Positions 1-10,523 of a stretch of 64,000 nucleotides of DNA are shown piece by piece. The stretch comes from Tetracentron sinense (lineage: Eukaryota > Streptophyta > Magnoliopsida > Trochodendrales > Trochodendraceae), in assembly GCA_015143295.1 (NCBI GenBank), contig CM026559.1:18986826-19050825 (forward strand), in the 5' to 3' direction. Each line of letters starts with the position of its first letter. Positions within the stretch are counted from its first letter, which is position 1. The notes beneath the pieces were generated by a model. That model ran no database searches. It was given only the letters and a program-made list of their open reading frames with translations, and had not been told where the DNA came from. A program made the translations under genes and the position numbers.

Positions 1-182
1 TCTTTTGACTCGCTCGTCGGATTTCGACGATTCAACTTGCGTTGGGTTCGTCTTTCGAAAACGCACATTTCTGACGTTTCGGAATTTCCGATTTCTTCCT
101 TATTTATTAATTAGACTACAAAAACGGCCAATTAGCTACGAAGGTGCTATTCATTAAGGATGAAAAAGTCCGGGGTGCTACA
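1..182 (-). mobile_element. LTR fragment P (Ty3/gypsy), running off the left edge
   Basis: This is the reverse complement of the first 180 or so bases of the chromovirus LTR that is intact at 7846 and 15335. It includes the shared stretch around TGTAGCACCCCGGAC. The LTR terminus (TG on the minus strand) is at 182, where it abuts the pol fragment of element A. The rest of P lies left of the window. Bases 183-187 (TAGGC) should be one copy of its target duplication. Whether P is a solo LTR or a full element cannot be seen. Confidence 0.85.
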
Positions 183-1621
183 TAGGCCATTTATGTTGAG
201 CATGATCCAGGAGTTGCAGGAAATGGATGCCGAGCTACTTTCTTGCCGAGACAAGTCAATTAAGAGTGGCAGCAAGGATTTTTCGACGAGAGAAGATGGA
301 ATTATCACTTTCAAGGGAAGAGTATGTGTCCCAGCCGGTGAGAAGCTTAAGCGAGAAATCTTATACGAGGCTCACCGGTCCAAGTACACTGTTCACCCCG
401 GAGGTACCAAAATGTATAGAGACTTGAAAAAGCACTTTTGGTGGTGGAACATGAAGCGATAAATAGCGGAGTATGTGTCTAAATGCTTGGTGTGCCAACA
501 AGTCAAAGCCAAACACAGGAGACTGGCTGGACTTTTGCAGTCCCTCCCCATTCTCGAGTGGAAATGGGAACATATCTCTATGGACTTCATTGTGGGGTTG
601 CCGAAGACAGCTAGAAACTATGATGCTGTATGGGTCGTGGTCGACAGACTCACGAAGTCTGCCCATTTCTTACCGTACCAGACTACATTCAACTCAAATC
701 AATTGGCTGCATTGTATATCAAAGAAATAGTTCAGTTGCACGGGGTGCCAGTGAGCATTTTCTCGGATCGGGGACCCTAGATTTACCTCCAGGTTTTGGA
801 AAAGCTTTCAGAGTGCCATGGGTTCCCGGTTGGACTTTAGCACGGCTTTCCATCCACAGACGGATGGGCAAACCGAGCGAGTGAATCAGGTTATTGAAGA
901 TATGCTCCGAGCTTGTATGCTGGATTTTAAAGGAATTTGGGAAGATCACCTACCTTTGGTGGAATTCGCCTACAATAATAGCTATCAGGCAAGCATACAG
1001 ATGGCTCCTCTTGAGGCTTTGTACGGAAGAAGTTGTAGATCCCCGTTGCATTGGGATGAAGTGGGAGAAAGGAAAATTTTGGGCCCCGAGTTGATTGAAC
1101 AAACGGCAGATAGAGTCAAGCTCATCCGGGAGAGGTTGAAGACCACACAAGATAGACAGAAGAGATACGCCGATAATCGAATGAGAGATCTTGAGTTTCG
1201 AGTGGGTGATTTTGTATTTGTTCGGGTTTCACCAACCAAGGGTGTTATGCGATTCTGGAAGAGGGGCAAGCTTAGCCCGAGATATGTGGGTCCGTTCGAG
1301 ATCATTACTAGAGTCGGTGAGGTAGCTTACCGTGTTGCTTTACCCGCTCATATAACGGCGGTCCACAATGTATTCTATGTCTCTATGCTTCGAAAGTATA
1401 TCCCGGATCCTTCTCATGTCATCGAGTTGGATCCGATAGAGATTCGAGAGGACCTCACTCTAGTTGAACAACCGGTGCAGATCTTGGATAGGAGAGATCA
1501 AGTCTTGCGTAACAAGACCATTCCCTTGGTCTTAGTGAGATGGCAACACCATTCAAGGGAGGAAGCTACATGGGAACGAGAAGTCGAAGTGCAGGAAAAG
1601 TATCCTCAGTTATTTATTTAG
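183..1621 (+). pseudogene. pol: A pol remnant: integrase and chromodomain, broken
   Basis: The reading block resumes in the linker before integrase. It carries the H2C2 zinc-binding segment ([11 protein letters not shown], then CLVCQQ), the first catalytic Asp region (MDFIVGLP), the [13 protein letters not shown] segment with the catalytic Glu, the GPFEII (GPY/F) module, and a C-terminal chromodomain ending near YPQLFI. Compared with intact element B, it has a TAA at 460-462 inside the zinc-binding region and one extra G at about 770, just after the SDR motif that precedes the second Asp loop. After that the frame continues open from 818 to 1621. It cannot encode a working integrase. Protease, RT and RNase H are missing from the window. 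Confidence 0.9.
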
Positions 1622-1674
1622 GGCCTTGGCATTCCCTTGTAATTGTTATGGTCTTGTGCATGTATGTATCGTCC

Positions 1675-1711
1675 AAATTTCGGGGACGAAATTTTTGTAA
1701 AGGGGGGAGAA
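1675..1711 (+). other. Pre-LTR hairpin and polypurine tract of A
   Basis: An 8-bp perfect inverted repeat, AAATTTCG then GGGA then CGAAATTT (1675-1694), precedes a purine run AAAGGGGGGAGAA (about 1699-1711) directly before the 3' LTR. The same arrangement occurs in B and on the minus strand in C. The purine run is the expected plus-strand priming site. The hairpin is a shared signature of this family whose role I do not know. Confidence 0.8.
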
Positions 1712-4108
1712 TGTAGCACCCCGGACTTTTCTATACTTAATGAATACCGTTTTCGTAGCTAATCGGCCTTCCTCATAGTCTAATTAATAAATAAGAGAGA
1801 AATCGGAAATTCTAAAATGTCAGAAATGTTCATTTTCGAAAGACGAACCCAACGCAAGTTGAATCGTCGAAATCGGACGAGTGAGTCAAAAGTTATGGTC
1901 AAAACAGTCCAGACATGCAGAGCACCCATCGCTCGGTCCAGTCAGCGATCGATCGGTCCAAAACCGATCGATCGGTAGCTATCGCACGGTCAAAAATTTT
2001 GTATGGGGAAATTTTCCAGAGAGTATTTTTTTGACCGGTCGCTCGGTCAGAGTACCGATCGCTCGGTAGGCCACCGATCGATTGGTCATAACCACCGATC
2101 GCTCGGTCCCCGTGTTTTGCAGAAAATTTTGTAAGGGCGTTTTTGTCTTTTGGGTGTTAAATCCTTTCTTATAAGGCTAGGCCCGAGCCTTAGAGATTAT
2201 TTACAACACTTAGAAGCTTTTGAGAGTTAGGGAGAGATGAGAAGAGACTCTAACCTAGGGTTTTGATTTTTGAGAAGGAATCAAAGGGGTTTAAGAACCC
2301 TAGATCATCCTCAACTTGGATTGCTTCAAGTTCAAGGTTCAACTCGTGTGGGACTCCTCCTCCAAAGTTAGGGCAGCAACTCACACAAGTTTTTCCAAGG
2401 GGTTTCTTCCTCAACTCAAGCTTTCTTCAAGCAAGGATCTTTCTTCTTGCAAGTTGGAGCTTCAATCAAGGTTTCTACCAAGGATCAAGCCTTGATTCAA
2501 GGTTAGTACACCCTACTAACTTACCCTAGCAATAAATCTAAGTTTTCTTTATGAAATGTGATTTATACTATTATGTTTGCTTTCTTGTGAAATGTATCAT
2601 CCCTAATAAATATAAACAAGATAAAGAAATGGTATGGATGCTTGGATGGATGTGGGATGTGGCGATTGGATGCCGAATGGGTGATGTATGGTATGTGTGG
2701 GTCGTGGATTAGAAAATGGAGGATGGGCATTACACAAATAATAAACTTACCTTGTGTGATTGAATGTAAAATATGCACTAAAAAGGAGAAAATGAACAAT
2801 GAGGAAACTTGCATGCTAAGTGTTTGACAAAATACCTAAACTATGAACTAATGATTTAAATGAAGAAATGGAAAGGGGCCTTATGCATATATTCTCATGA
2901 ATGATGAATGGATTTAAATACCATTCTGATTACTCAAATTCTCATATGTATATATTGTGAATTGAATGGTGATGTCATACCTCTCCTATTATCCTTATTC
3001 TATGGTTGTCACGATTGACACGTACACGAGCACGCATGATAGCATGAACCGAGATTTCAAGAGCATATGCATATAATAACCAATAAGAAAATATTGCATG
3101 TCAAGGAGGTTGGTAGCCCAAGGACATTCGGTTACTAGCCTCTGGCTCACAAGAAAACCCCTAAAACACCTATTGTCAAGGAGGTTGGTAGCCCAGGAAA
3201 AATTCGGGTACTAGCCTCTGGCTCACAAGAAAACTAAACAAGTAATAAAAATCACCTATTGTCAAGGAGGTTGGTAGCCCAGGGACATTCGGGTACTAGC
3301 CTCTGGCTCACAAGAAAACCATACATATCAAGGAGGTTGGCAGCCCAGGGAGATTCAGGTGCTAGCCTCTGGCTCACAAGTTACAAGATACAAGGTTACA
3401 AGATGATGACAAGACATTCATGCATGCACGCATACATGGTTTTAAAATGCATACCGGGACATGGAAACGGGTTTTCAAGCATGAGTTTTGTCGGCGTTTT
3501 TGCATTCATGCTCATCAAGATGATAATATTTCTCCATGATTAATATCGTTTAATTCTATGATTTTACTATTGCCTGGAATTGATGATTGGTATTGTACTA
3601 CTCTTTGCATGTTTATTATTGTTATGGATAGCTAGTAGCTTGTACTCGCTGAGTATTTCATGCTCAGCCGTACTTTCATGTTGGCAGGTACTGAGGGAGC
3701 CCTCGACCCAGAGCCTTGGGTCGAGGAAGAGTATATCGAGGAGAAAGAGCCATCTATCCCACTGCAGTCTCAGGCGGACCGAGACCTTGACGTGTGGCCA
3801 TACCTCGACTACTGTTGAGGGGAGAGTACGAGAGGGTCTTTTATGTATTTTGACATTTTGATAGGTGGGTTTGTCCACCTTAGACTTAGACATGTTTTGT
3901 ATATATGTTAACTTGGAATACTATTTTGGAAATCTTAGAAGAAAAGAAAAAGTTAGTTTACGCTTCCGCATTTATGTTTAGCTTCTGCGCTCTGATTATC
4001 ATTGTTTAGTACGTTAATTATCTTATTCATGACAGGATGGTTTGGCAGGTACGTATAGTCACGCCTAAAGTATCCCTAAACTCATAGGGGGTATTTTGGG
4101 GTGTTACA
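1712..4108 (+). repeat. 3' LTR of A (2397 bp)
   Basis: It starts TGTAGCACC directly after the polypurine tract and ends TGTTACA. In order it holds: a U3 palindrome cluster at 1926-2108 (CCGATCGATCGG types), a TATA-like TTATAAGG at about 2169, a tandem array at 3101-3385, the conserved GCTGAG/CTCAGC hairpin at 3648-3668, and a conserved 3' end. Short open frames inside it are not conserved as proteins between copies. Confidence 0.88.
3101..3385 (+). repeat. Tandem array in the A LTR (4 units)
   Basis: There are four imperfect units of roughly 70-80 bp, each starting TCAAGGAGGTTGGTAGCCC and ending near CTAGCCTCTGGCTCACAAG. Within a unit, GAGGTTGGTAGCCC can pair with GGGTACTAGCCTC as RNA, with two G-U pairs and one bulged G. 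Solo LTR G carries two units of the same type at 21970-22091. Confidence 0.8.
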
Positions 4109-4660
4109 ACGGAGCCCTGAAAATAGGAGTTGTGCCTGGTGCAAGCTCAATCATAAACTCAATCTCCCTGTCTAGAGGCAATCCTGGCAACTCCTCTGGA
4201 AATACATCCAGGAATTCACTCACAACTGGAATAGTCGATGAGTCCTTTGCCTCGGGCTTAGCTAAGCTCAATGCCGCAAAACGAGCAATATCTCTACTTT
4301 TCAACCCGCGAAAGTGGAATGGTTTTCCTTCAACTGGCTTGAAGAGTACCATTTTCTCAAAGCAAGCTACATGCCCGTGATGTGCCGCTAACCAATCCAT
4401 TCCCAATATCATGTCAAAGTCTTGGAATTCAAGAACTATTAGATCAACCGCCAACTCGTGACTTCCCACTTGAACCACACTATTTTGACACACTTTGTTT
4501 GTCAACACTATTTTACCGAGAGGAGTCAAAATGGCTAACTCCGGTTCTAGCTGACTAGGCTCCACAGAAAAGCCTTCTGAAAAGCTTGGCGAGACAAACG
4601 AATGAGTAGACCAGGTATCAATCAACACTCTAGCCAAACATTCGTTGACTAGTAGGGTTC
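4109..4660 (-). pseudogene. pol: D pol 5' end: aspartic protease, inactive
   Basis: This is homologous to the start of pol in B and C. It has the retroviral-type aspartic protease with [10 protein letters not shown], then the linker towards RT (FPEELPGLP), ending at 4109 where A interrupts. The catalytic triplet reads DTW instead of DTG, so the protease should be dead. In the frame shown it joins to D gag only through the inferred intron at 4661-4802. Confidence 0.85.
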
Positions 4661-4802
4661 CTGAAATTTCAACTAGTTACGTCAATCCATGCATCACATC
4701 ATATGTATATAGGTAGATAGATATATAGCACGCCACATACGTACACAAGGAGAAAAGCATAACATGACAATCGCGGTAAAAAGAATAACTCTAAACGCGT
4801 AC
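4661..4802 (-). other. Inferred intron between gag and pol of D (142 bp)
   Basis: On the minus strand the donor is CAAG/GTACGCG and the acceptor TTTCAG/GAACCC. Both sit at the same positions as in B and C. The length is 142 (remainder 1 modulo 3), yet the join is in frame. Confidence 0.65.
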
Positions 4803-6051
4803 CTTGTACCACATCATCAGATGCAACTGCATCACCCTCTGTCAAGGTAAAAACTCGCCCTTGGTTCGCCTGGTGAGGCGGAGGTGTAGACCGGGTAGTC
4901 TGGGATGACGCCTGGTATGATCTTGCTGGGCGTGCTGGGGGCCTAATCCCCTGAGACTGGCTTGGTAAATGCCGAGTAGGGCAATCCCTAATAACATGGC
5001 CCTAGCGACCACAATGAAAACATCCACCCGATGCCCTTTGGCAATCTCCTGCCGGGTGCCTTCGGCCGCACGAAGTGCAGACCTCGTGTGTATAGGTCGG
5101 AGGGGTCGGAGGTGGAGCATACCTCACCGTCTGAGGTACAACTGGCCATAGAGCTGGAAGAGCCTAAGGTCGTGGTGCCTGAGGCACATACTGCCGTGGA
5201 GCTGGAGGCGCATAAGATGGCCTCATCGGTGGTGCTGGCCACGTGTACTGATAAGGGCCAGTACGAGCCCGCCTCTCTGGAGGTGCCAAACTACTAGGTT
5301 GGCCTCTCGCCAATTCCCTCTTCTTGGACACTATCTCTGAATTGGCCTAGGCTAATAATGCCTTGTCCACTACCTAAGGATAGGTAGCATGTCTGAAAAC
5401 CGAAACCTTCTCCATGATAACATCTTTGAGCCCTTGCTCAAACCTTCTCGCCTTCATTGCCTAGGTGGTAACCATGTGAGTCGAGAAGCGTGATAGCTCC
5501 GAGAACTTAGCCTCATAAGCTGCCACAGTCATCGAACCTTGCTCTACGTTGATGAACTCTCTTTCTTTCTTTTCCCGTGATCCAACAGGAAAGTACTTCT
5601 TATAAAAAGTATCCTTGAACTCCTCCCAAGTCCAAGGTTGACCCTGCATAGTCAAATCCCGTGTCCTCAATGCGGACAACCACCAGTGATGTGCCTCCCC
5701 CTCTAGCATGAAAACTGCCCATGCTACTCTATCCTCCTCTGTAGGCAAGAGGACCCCAAAGATCTTCTCCATCTGGAGGATCCATGCCTCCACAGCAAGA
5801 GGGTCCACACTCCCATGGAATGGTGGAGGCCTCAATCTCCTGAATGCCTCAACCCCAGCTGTACGATGTACTGGAGCCGTAGGCGGTGGAGTAGGTGCCG
5901 CCGAAGAAGGTATAGTCTGCAGAGCCGCCAGAATGGCGAGAGTCTCAGCAATAGAGCCTAAGACTTGAGAGAGGTCTGGCTGCTCATCCTCACCTCTAGA
6001 AGAAGATGAAGCTCTAGTGTGTGGTCCACAACCCCGTGTGCCCCGCCTCAT
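4803..6051 (-). pseudogene. gag: D gag, same length as B gag but with nonsense codons
   Basis: The ATG is at 6051 (minus). The capsid-type retrotransposon gag region (AEAWILQMEKIF, then EGEAHHWW, then FKDTFYKKYFP) is clear in the first 197 codons. A GAG to TAG change ends that frame at 5461. The rest (proline-rich stretch, zinc-knuckle region) is still recognisable with further damage. From the ATG to the last full codon before the donor is 1245 nt, exactly as in B and C, so net length has been kept while point mutations built up. Confidence 0.85.
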
Positions 6052-6390
6052 AACTAAAGCCCTGAGAATAATAGCACTACATGAGTCTCACTTGAAACTA
6101 CAATTTATCACAGTTCCAGTTCACCACAATTCAATTTGTATTAATTGTATAATACTAATATACATCGCATCACAACCATCAGTGTATTTATAATATTATA
6201 CCTTGGTGTTCTAGTGTTCCTAAGACTCGTACTTGGTAGAAGCAACCATTTTGACTAAGACTAAAGTTTCGTCTTACACTTGGATCAAGACTCGCTTCCG
6301 ACTTACTTCCTTCCTAACTTGTTTCCTAACATATGATCTTGTCAAGCTATGGTAATAGATTCTAAGTGACCCTAGAGACCTAAAGCCTAA

Positions 6391-6402
6391 GCTCTGATAC
6401 TA
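6391..6402 (-). other. Primer-binding site of D
   Basis: The reverse complement of TGGTATCAGAGC with one mismatch. It matches the 3' end of initiator methionine tRNA and lies four bases inside the LTR end at 6407. Confidence 0.8.
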
Positions 6403-6406
6403 CTTC

Positions 6407-7845
6407 TCGTCGCGACCCAAAACCCACCCTAGGAGTTAGAGTGAACTTTGGACGACTAATCATGACTTACATGGCTTGCTAGACAAACCCTCCTGCAAAA
6501 ACCCACAGAGCATATACAAAGAGGATATAAACAGCGGAAACATACTTAAACATAGCACAGCGGAAGACTTAACCAAACCTCTATGTATATACATATGTGA
6601 TCCAAGTTACACAAAAGAAGTCCAAAAGAAAGTGCGGACAAGCCCGCCAAAATACATGGATATACATCTCTCAACTCACCCACAGCTCTATCACTCAGAA
6701 TCTACAACCACTACCTAATAGTAGCCCTCTACCGGAGGTTCCTCCAAAGGTTCCTCGACGTACTTCTCCTCCACCCAAGGGCCGGGAGCACAAACATCAA
6801 AAGGAGCAGCCGCTCCGCTATCACCTGCCGACATAAGAAGTACGGCTGAGCATGGAATACTCAGCGGGTACCAAATACTAACCAATAATCATAGTATAAA
6901 AATGGCAATACATAAATCAGGAGCAATTCATATATGAAAAACGGGAACAATTCATGTCATACAAGGAAGTAAAGCAATTTATATTCATGCTTGCATTTCG
7001 TAAAAGCCGATAAAACCCTTGAAAACACCGTGTGCTTGACTTGACTTAAGTACCATTTTCGTGCTTGAAAACTCGTCTTGTCTATCTTGCTTGATTCTTG
7101 TAGATCGTGTCATGTCATGCATGTCATGCGTGCTTGCTTGTGGTTATGTAACTTGTGAGATACACTTATCAGATGTACTTGTGAGATGCACTTGTGAGAT
7201 GCCTTGAGAGGGAAAGGAGACCCTTCTTCATGCAAGGCACTTGAGAGGGAAGGGAGACCCTTCTTCATGATATGTATGTACTTGCGAGGGAAGGGAGGCC
7301 CTTCTTTATGCTATGCACTTGTGAGTGAGGGGAGACCCCTCGTGGAATGTTTGTTCTTGTTTTCTTGTGAAAAGCGAGGTAAAACATATCGTAGGATATG
7401 TCCCACCTCTAATCATGTTCTTGAAAACCTCGGTAAATCATGTCATGCATACCGTGCTCGTGGGATCGTGTGCATACTTGCATTTGAATTTAAACATGAC
7501 ATTTGGGGATTTCACAATGTATAGCATATAGCAATTTCTAAACAAAACATTCATAATATTTTAGGGAAAACAAGAACTCATGCTAGCATAATCCCTAACA
7601 AGTTACATAAGTAATTTAGCATGTATTTTCTTGATTTATTATTCATTTTATTCGCCTTGGCATTCCATCAAACATGGTATGTTCATTATTTGTTAACCCT
7701 ACAACATGCTTTTCTAGGTGTGTTATAATTCCATCATACATGTTTGTTCATTATGGATGCAATGCCCTCCCCATTTCAATTATCACAACACAACCATTGG
7801 CATCCAATCGCCTATTCCATCTCCATTCACAACATCCACACATCC
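6407..7845 (-). repeat. 5' LTR of D, piece 1 (LTR 3' part)
   Basis: It begins TCGTCGCG, the family end TGTCGCG with one inserted C. It has the conserved GCTGAG/CTCAGC hairpin at 6845-6865 and about four tandem units at 7203-7350 built on AGGGAAGGGAGACCCTTCTT. It stops at 7845 with CATCC, the target site of element B. Confidence 0.88.
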
Positions 7846-8058
7846 TGTAGCACCCCGGACTTTTTTCATCCTTAATGAATAGCACCTTCGTAGCTAATTG
7901 GCCATTTTTGTAGTTTAATTAATAAATAAGGGAGAAATCGAAAATTCCGAAACGTCAGAAATGTGCGTTTTCGAAAGACGAACCCAACGCAAGTTGAATC
8001 GTCGAAATCCGACAAGCGAGTCAAAAGATATGGTCAAAACAGTCCAGACATACAGAGA

Positions 8059-8243
8059 ACCGATCGCTCGGTCCAGTCAGCGATCGATCGGTCCATAACC
8101 GATCGATCGGTAGCTATCGCGCGGTCAGAAAGTTTGTATGGGGAAATTTTCCAGAGAGTGAGTTTTTGACCGGTCGATCGGTCATAAACACCGATCGCTC
8201 GGTAGGCAACCGATCGATCGGTCATGACCACCGATCGCTCGGT
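8059..8243 (+). promoter_or_regulatory. U3 palindrome cluster of B
   Basis: About seven copies of a 14-bp motif: perfect palindromes ACCGATCGATCGGT alternate with near-palindromes ACCGATCGCTCGGT. They end about 60 bp upstream of the TATA box. Equivalent clusters sit at the same place in every related LTR in the window. A promoter or enhancer role is inferred from position only. Confidence 0.7.
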
Positions 8244-8304
8244 CCGCGCGTTTTACAGAATTTTCACTAAGGGCATTTTCGGCATTCGGGTGTTATACCC
8301 TTTC

Positions 8305-8312
8305 TTATATAG
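8305..8312 (+). promoter_or_regulatory. TATA box of the B 5' LTR
   Basis: TTATATAG in the context CCCTTTCTTATATAGGATT, downstream of the palindrome cluster and upstream of a conserved GCCCGAGCC block. Transcription would be expected to start about 25-35 bp further on. The 3' LTR has the same site near 15794. Confidence 0.65.
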
Positions 8313-9247
8313 GATTGCCCGAGCCTTTAGGGCTCATTCTCAACCTTTAGAAGATTTGGGAGATTAGAAGAGAGGAGAAAGGGTTCCTAAATCTAGGGTT
8401 TCCATTTTGAAGAGGAATCAAAAGGGTTTGAGACCCTAGATCATCCTCAAGCACGTTTTCCTTCAAGATCTCGGCTCAAGCTCGGGTGGAGCTCGTGTTC
8501 CAAGCTAGGGCAGCAACTCACGGTCGTTTGGAAGAGGGGTTTCTTCCTCATCTTTTTAAGGTCGGTACTTCTTACTACCCTCCTAGTTATAGCTTCCCTT
8601 TTCCTTTATTTCTTCTTGTTTTCCTTCACATATATATGTGTTATGAGATTGGTGGTATGAATGGTGAATGGAGTTGGATGTTGGCGAATGGATGCCGTGT
8701 GGATGATGTAATGAACGAATGGGAAAGGGCATTGTACTAATAATGAACATACAAGTGTGATGTGAGCATAACCCACCTAGAAAAGCATGATCTAGGTTTA
8801 AGTGAATAATGAACACACCCCATGTTTGATGAAATGCCAAGGTGAACAAAATGAATGATAAATTAAGGGAACCCATGTTTAATTGCTCTTGAAATTTGTT
8901 AGGGTTCATGATAGTGTGTTTCTTACATTTCTTAAAATGTGTAGATTATTAATTACTTAAATTGTCATATGCTATGCCTTGTGAATCACTCCAAATTGTC
9001 ATATTTAATTCCAAATGCAAGTATGCACACGATCTCACGAGCACGCATGGAATGATGTGATTTACCGATGTTTTGAGTATGGGACGTAGAGGTGGGGCAT
9101 ATCCTAAGATATGTTTCACTTCGCTTTGACAAGGGCAAGACAATCATGCATTGCATAGGGAAAGGTCTCCCATCCCCTCGCATGACATGCATAGCATCGC
9201 ATGACACGCATAGCATAGCATGGCATGACACGCATAACATAGCATCA

Positions 9248-9409
9248 CACATTCTGCATGGATGCTAGTTGCGACGGGCTATGAACGGCAACTCGGCATT
9301 CACATTCTGCATGGATGCTAGTTGCGACGGGCTATGAACGGCAACTAGGCATACCCATCTGCATATAGGGTACTAGTTGTGACGGACTATGAACGGAAAC
9401 TAGGCATGT
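9248..9409 (+). repeat. Tandem hairpin array in the B LTR (3 units of about 53 bp)
   Basis: Each unit contains GATGCTAGTTGC, then about 15 bases, then GCAACTAGGCAT. These arms pair over about 11 bp with one bulge. The third unit is more diverged. Solo LTR M has four or five units of the same type. Confidence 0.8.
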
Positions 9410-9708
9410 GAACATGTTTAAATTATGAACAAGCAAGCATGATACTCGCATGACATGACATGACACGCATGATATGACAAGATAAGACAACATAACAAGT
9501 TTCAAGCACGGAAATGGTATTTTCAAGTCAAGTCAAGTGCACGATGTTTTCAAGAGGTTTCATCGGCTTTCTACGAAATACAAGCATGATTATAAATTGT
9601 TTTGCTTCCTTGTATGATATAAATTGTTCATGTTCTATATATGCAACTTGCTTCCTCCTTTATGTATGCTATCTGTATGCTATGACTACTGGTTAGTGCT
9701 TAGTACCC

Positions 9709-9750
9709 GCTGAGTATTCCATGCTCAGCCGTACTTCTTATGTCGGCAGG
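9709..9750 (+). other. Conserved LTR hairpin block
   Basis: GCTGAG, nine bases, CTCAGC, followed by CGTACTTCTTATGTCGGCAG. It is repeated with the same 6-bp arms and 9-base loop in A, C (twice), D, E, G, M and the 3' LTR of B (17197), and in diverged form in I (30374). It lies in the transcribed part of the LTR. Packaging, dimerisation or processing roles are possible but unproven. Confidence 0.75.
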
Positions 9751-10162
9751 TGACGGTGGAGCAGCTGCTCCATTTGATATCTGTGCTCCGAGTCCATGGG
9801 TGGAGGAGGAGTACGTCGAGGAGCCTTTTGAGGAACCTCCAGTTGAGGGTTACCATTAGGTGGTTGTAGATTCTGAGAGGATTAGCTGTGGGTGAGATGA
9901 GAGATTTTATCCATGTATTTTGGCGGGTCTGTCCGCACTTTCTTTTGGTTACCTTTTTTTTGTATAAACTTGGACCATATGTATATACTTAGAGGTTTGT
10001 TAGACTTCCGCTGTGTTTTATAGTTATGTTTCCGCTATAATGTCCTCTATTGTATATGCTCTGTGGGGTTTTGCAGGTTGGTTTGTCAAGCAAGTCATGT
10101 AAGTCATGATTGAGTCGTCCAAGATTCACTCTAACTCCTAGGGTGGGTTTTGGGTCGCGACA

Positions 10163-10523
10163 GAAGTGGTATCAGAGCATAGGCTTTAGGTCTCTAGGGT
10201 CACTTAGAATCTTATACCACGGCTTGACAAGAGCATATGTTAGGAAACAAGTTAGGAAGGAAGTGAGTCGGGAGCGAGTCTGGTTCCAAGTTTAAGACTA
10301 AACTTTAGTCTTAGTCTAAAATGGTTGCTTTAACCAAGTACGGGTCCTAGGTACGCTAGAACACTAAAGTATAAGTATAATGTGATGAATACTCTGATGA
10401 CTTGATGTGATGTATATTAGTATTATACAACTAATACAGATCGAATTATTGTGAAACAACATTGAAATAAACTGTGTTTTCAAGTGAGACTCATGTGGTG
10501 CTATTTTCCTCAGGACTTTAGTC
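10163..10523 (+). other. 5' untranslated leader of B
   Basis: About 360 bp between the primer site and the gag ATG, without a convincing gene. It is conserved in C and D at the matching place (50035-49676 and 6390-6052). Confidence 0.7.
10167..10178 (+). other. Primer-binding site of B
   Basis: TGGTATCAGAGC, complementary to the 3' end of plant initiator methionine tRNA, four bases after the 5' LTR. It is the usual minus-strand primer site of this class of element. Confidence 0.95.

Larger units (their letters stand above)
183..4108 (+). mobile_element. Truncated Ty3/gypsy chromovirus A (end of pol plus 3' LTR)
   Basis: This is the 3' portion of a Tekay/Del-like element: integrase and chromodomain remnant, hairpin and polypurine tract, then a full 3' LTR of 2397 bp. 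Its left part is displaced beyond the window by insertion P. Its right end (TGTTACA, 4108) abuts the antisense pol of element D, so A inserted into D. Bases 4109-4113 (ACGGA) are the expected right target duplication; the left copy is outside the window. Confidence 0.85.
7846..10162 (+). repeat. 5' LTR of B (2317 bp)
   Basis: TGTAGCACC to GTCGCGACA. It contains a U3 palindrome cluster (8059-8243), a TATA box (8305-8312), a tandem hairpin array (9248-9409) and a conserved hairpin block (9709-9750). It reappears almost base for base at 15335-17651. Confidence 0.97.

Noticed and set aside
8583..8909. 108-aa minus-strand frame, also present at 16071-16397
   Set aside because: The two copies are identical only because they lie in the two near-identical LTRs of B; related LTRs do not conserve the frame.
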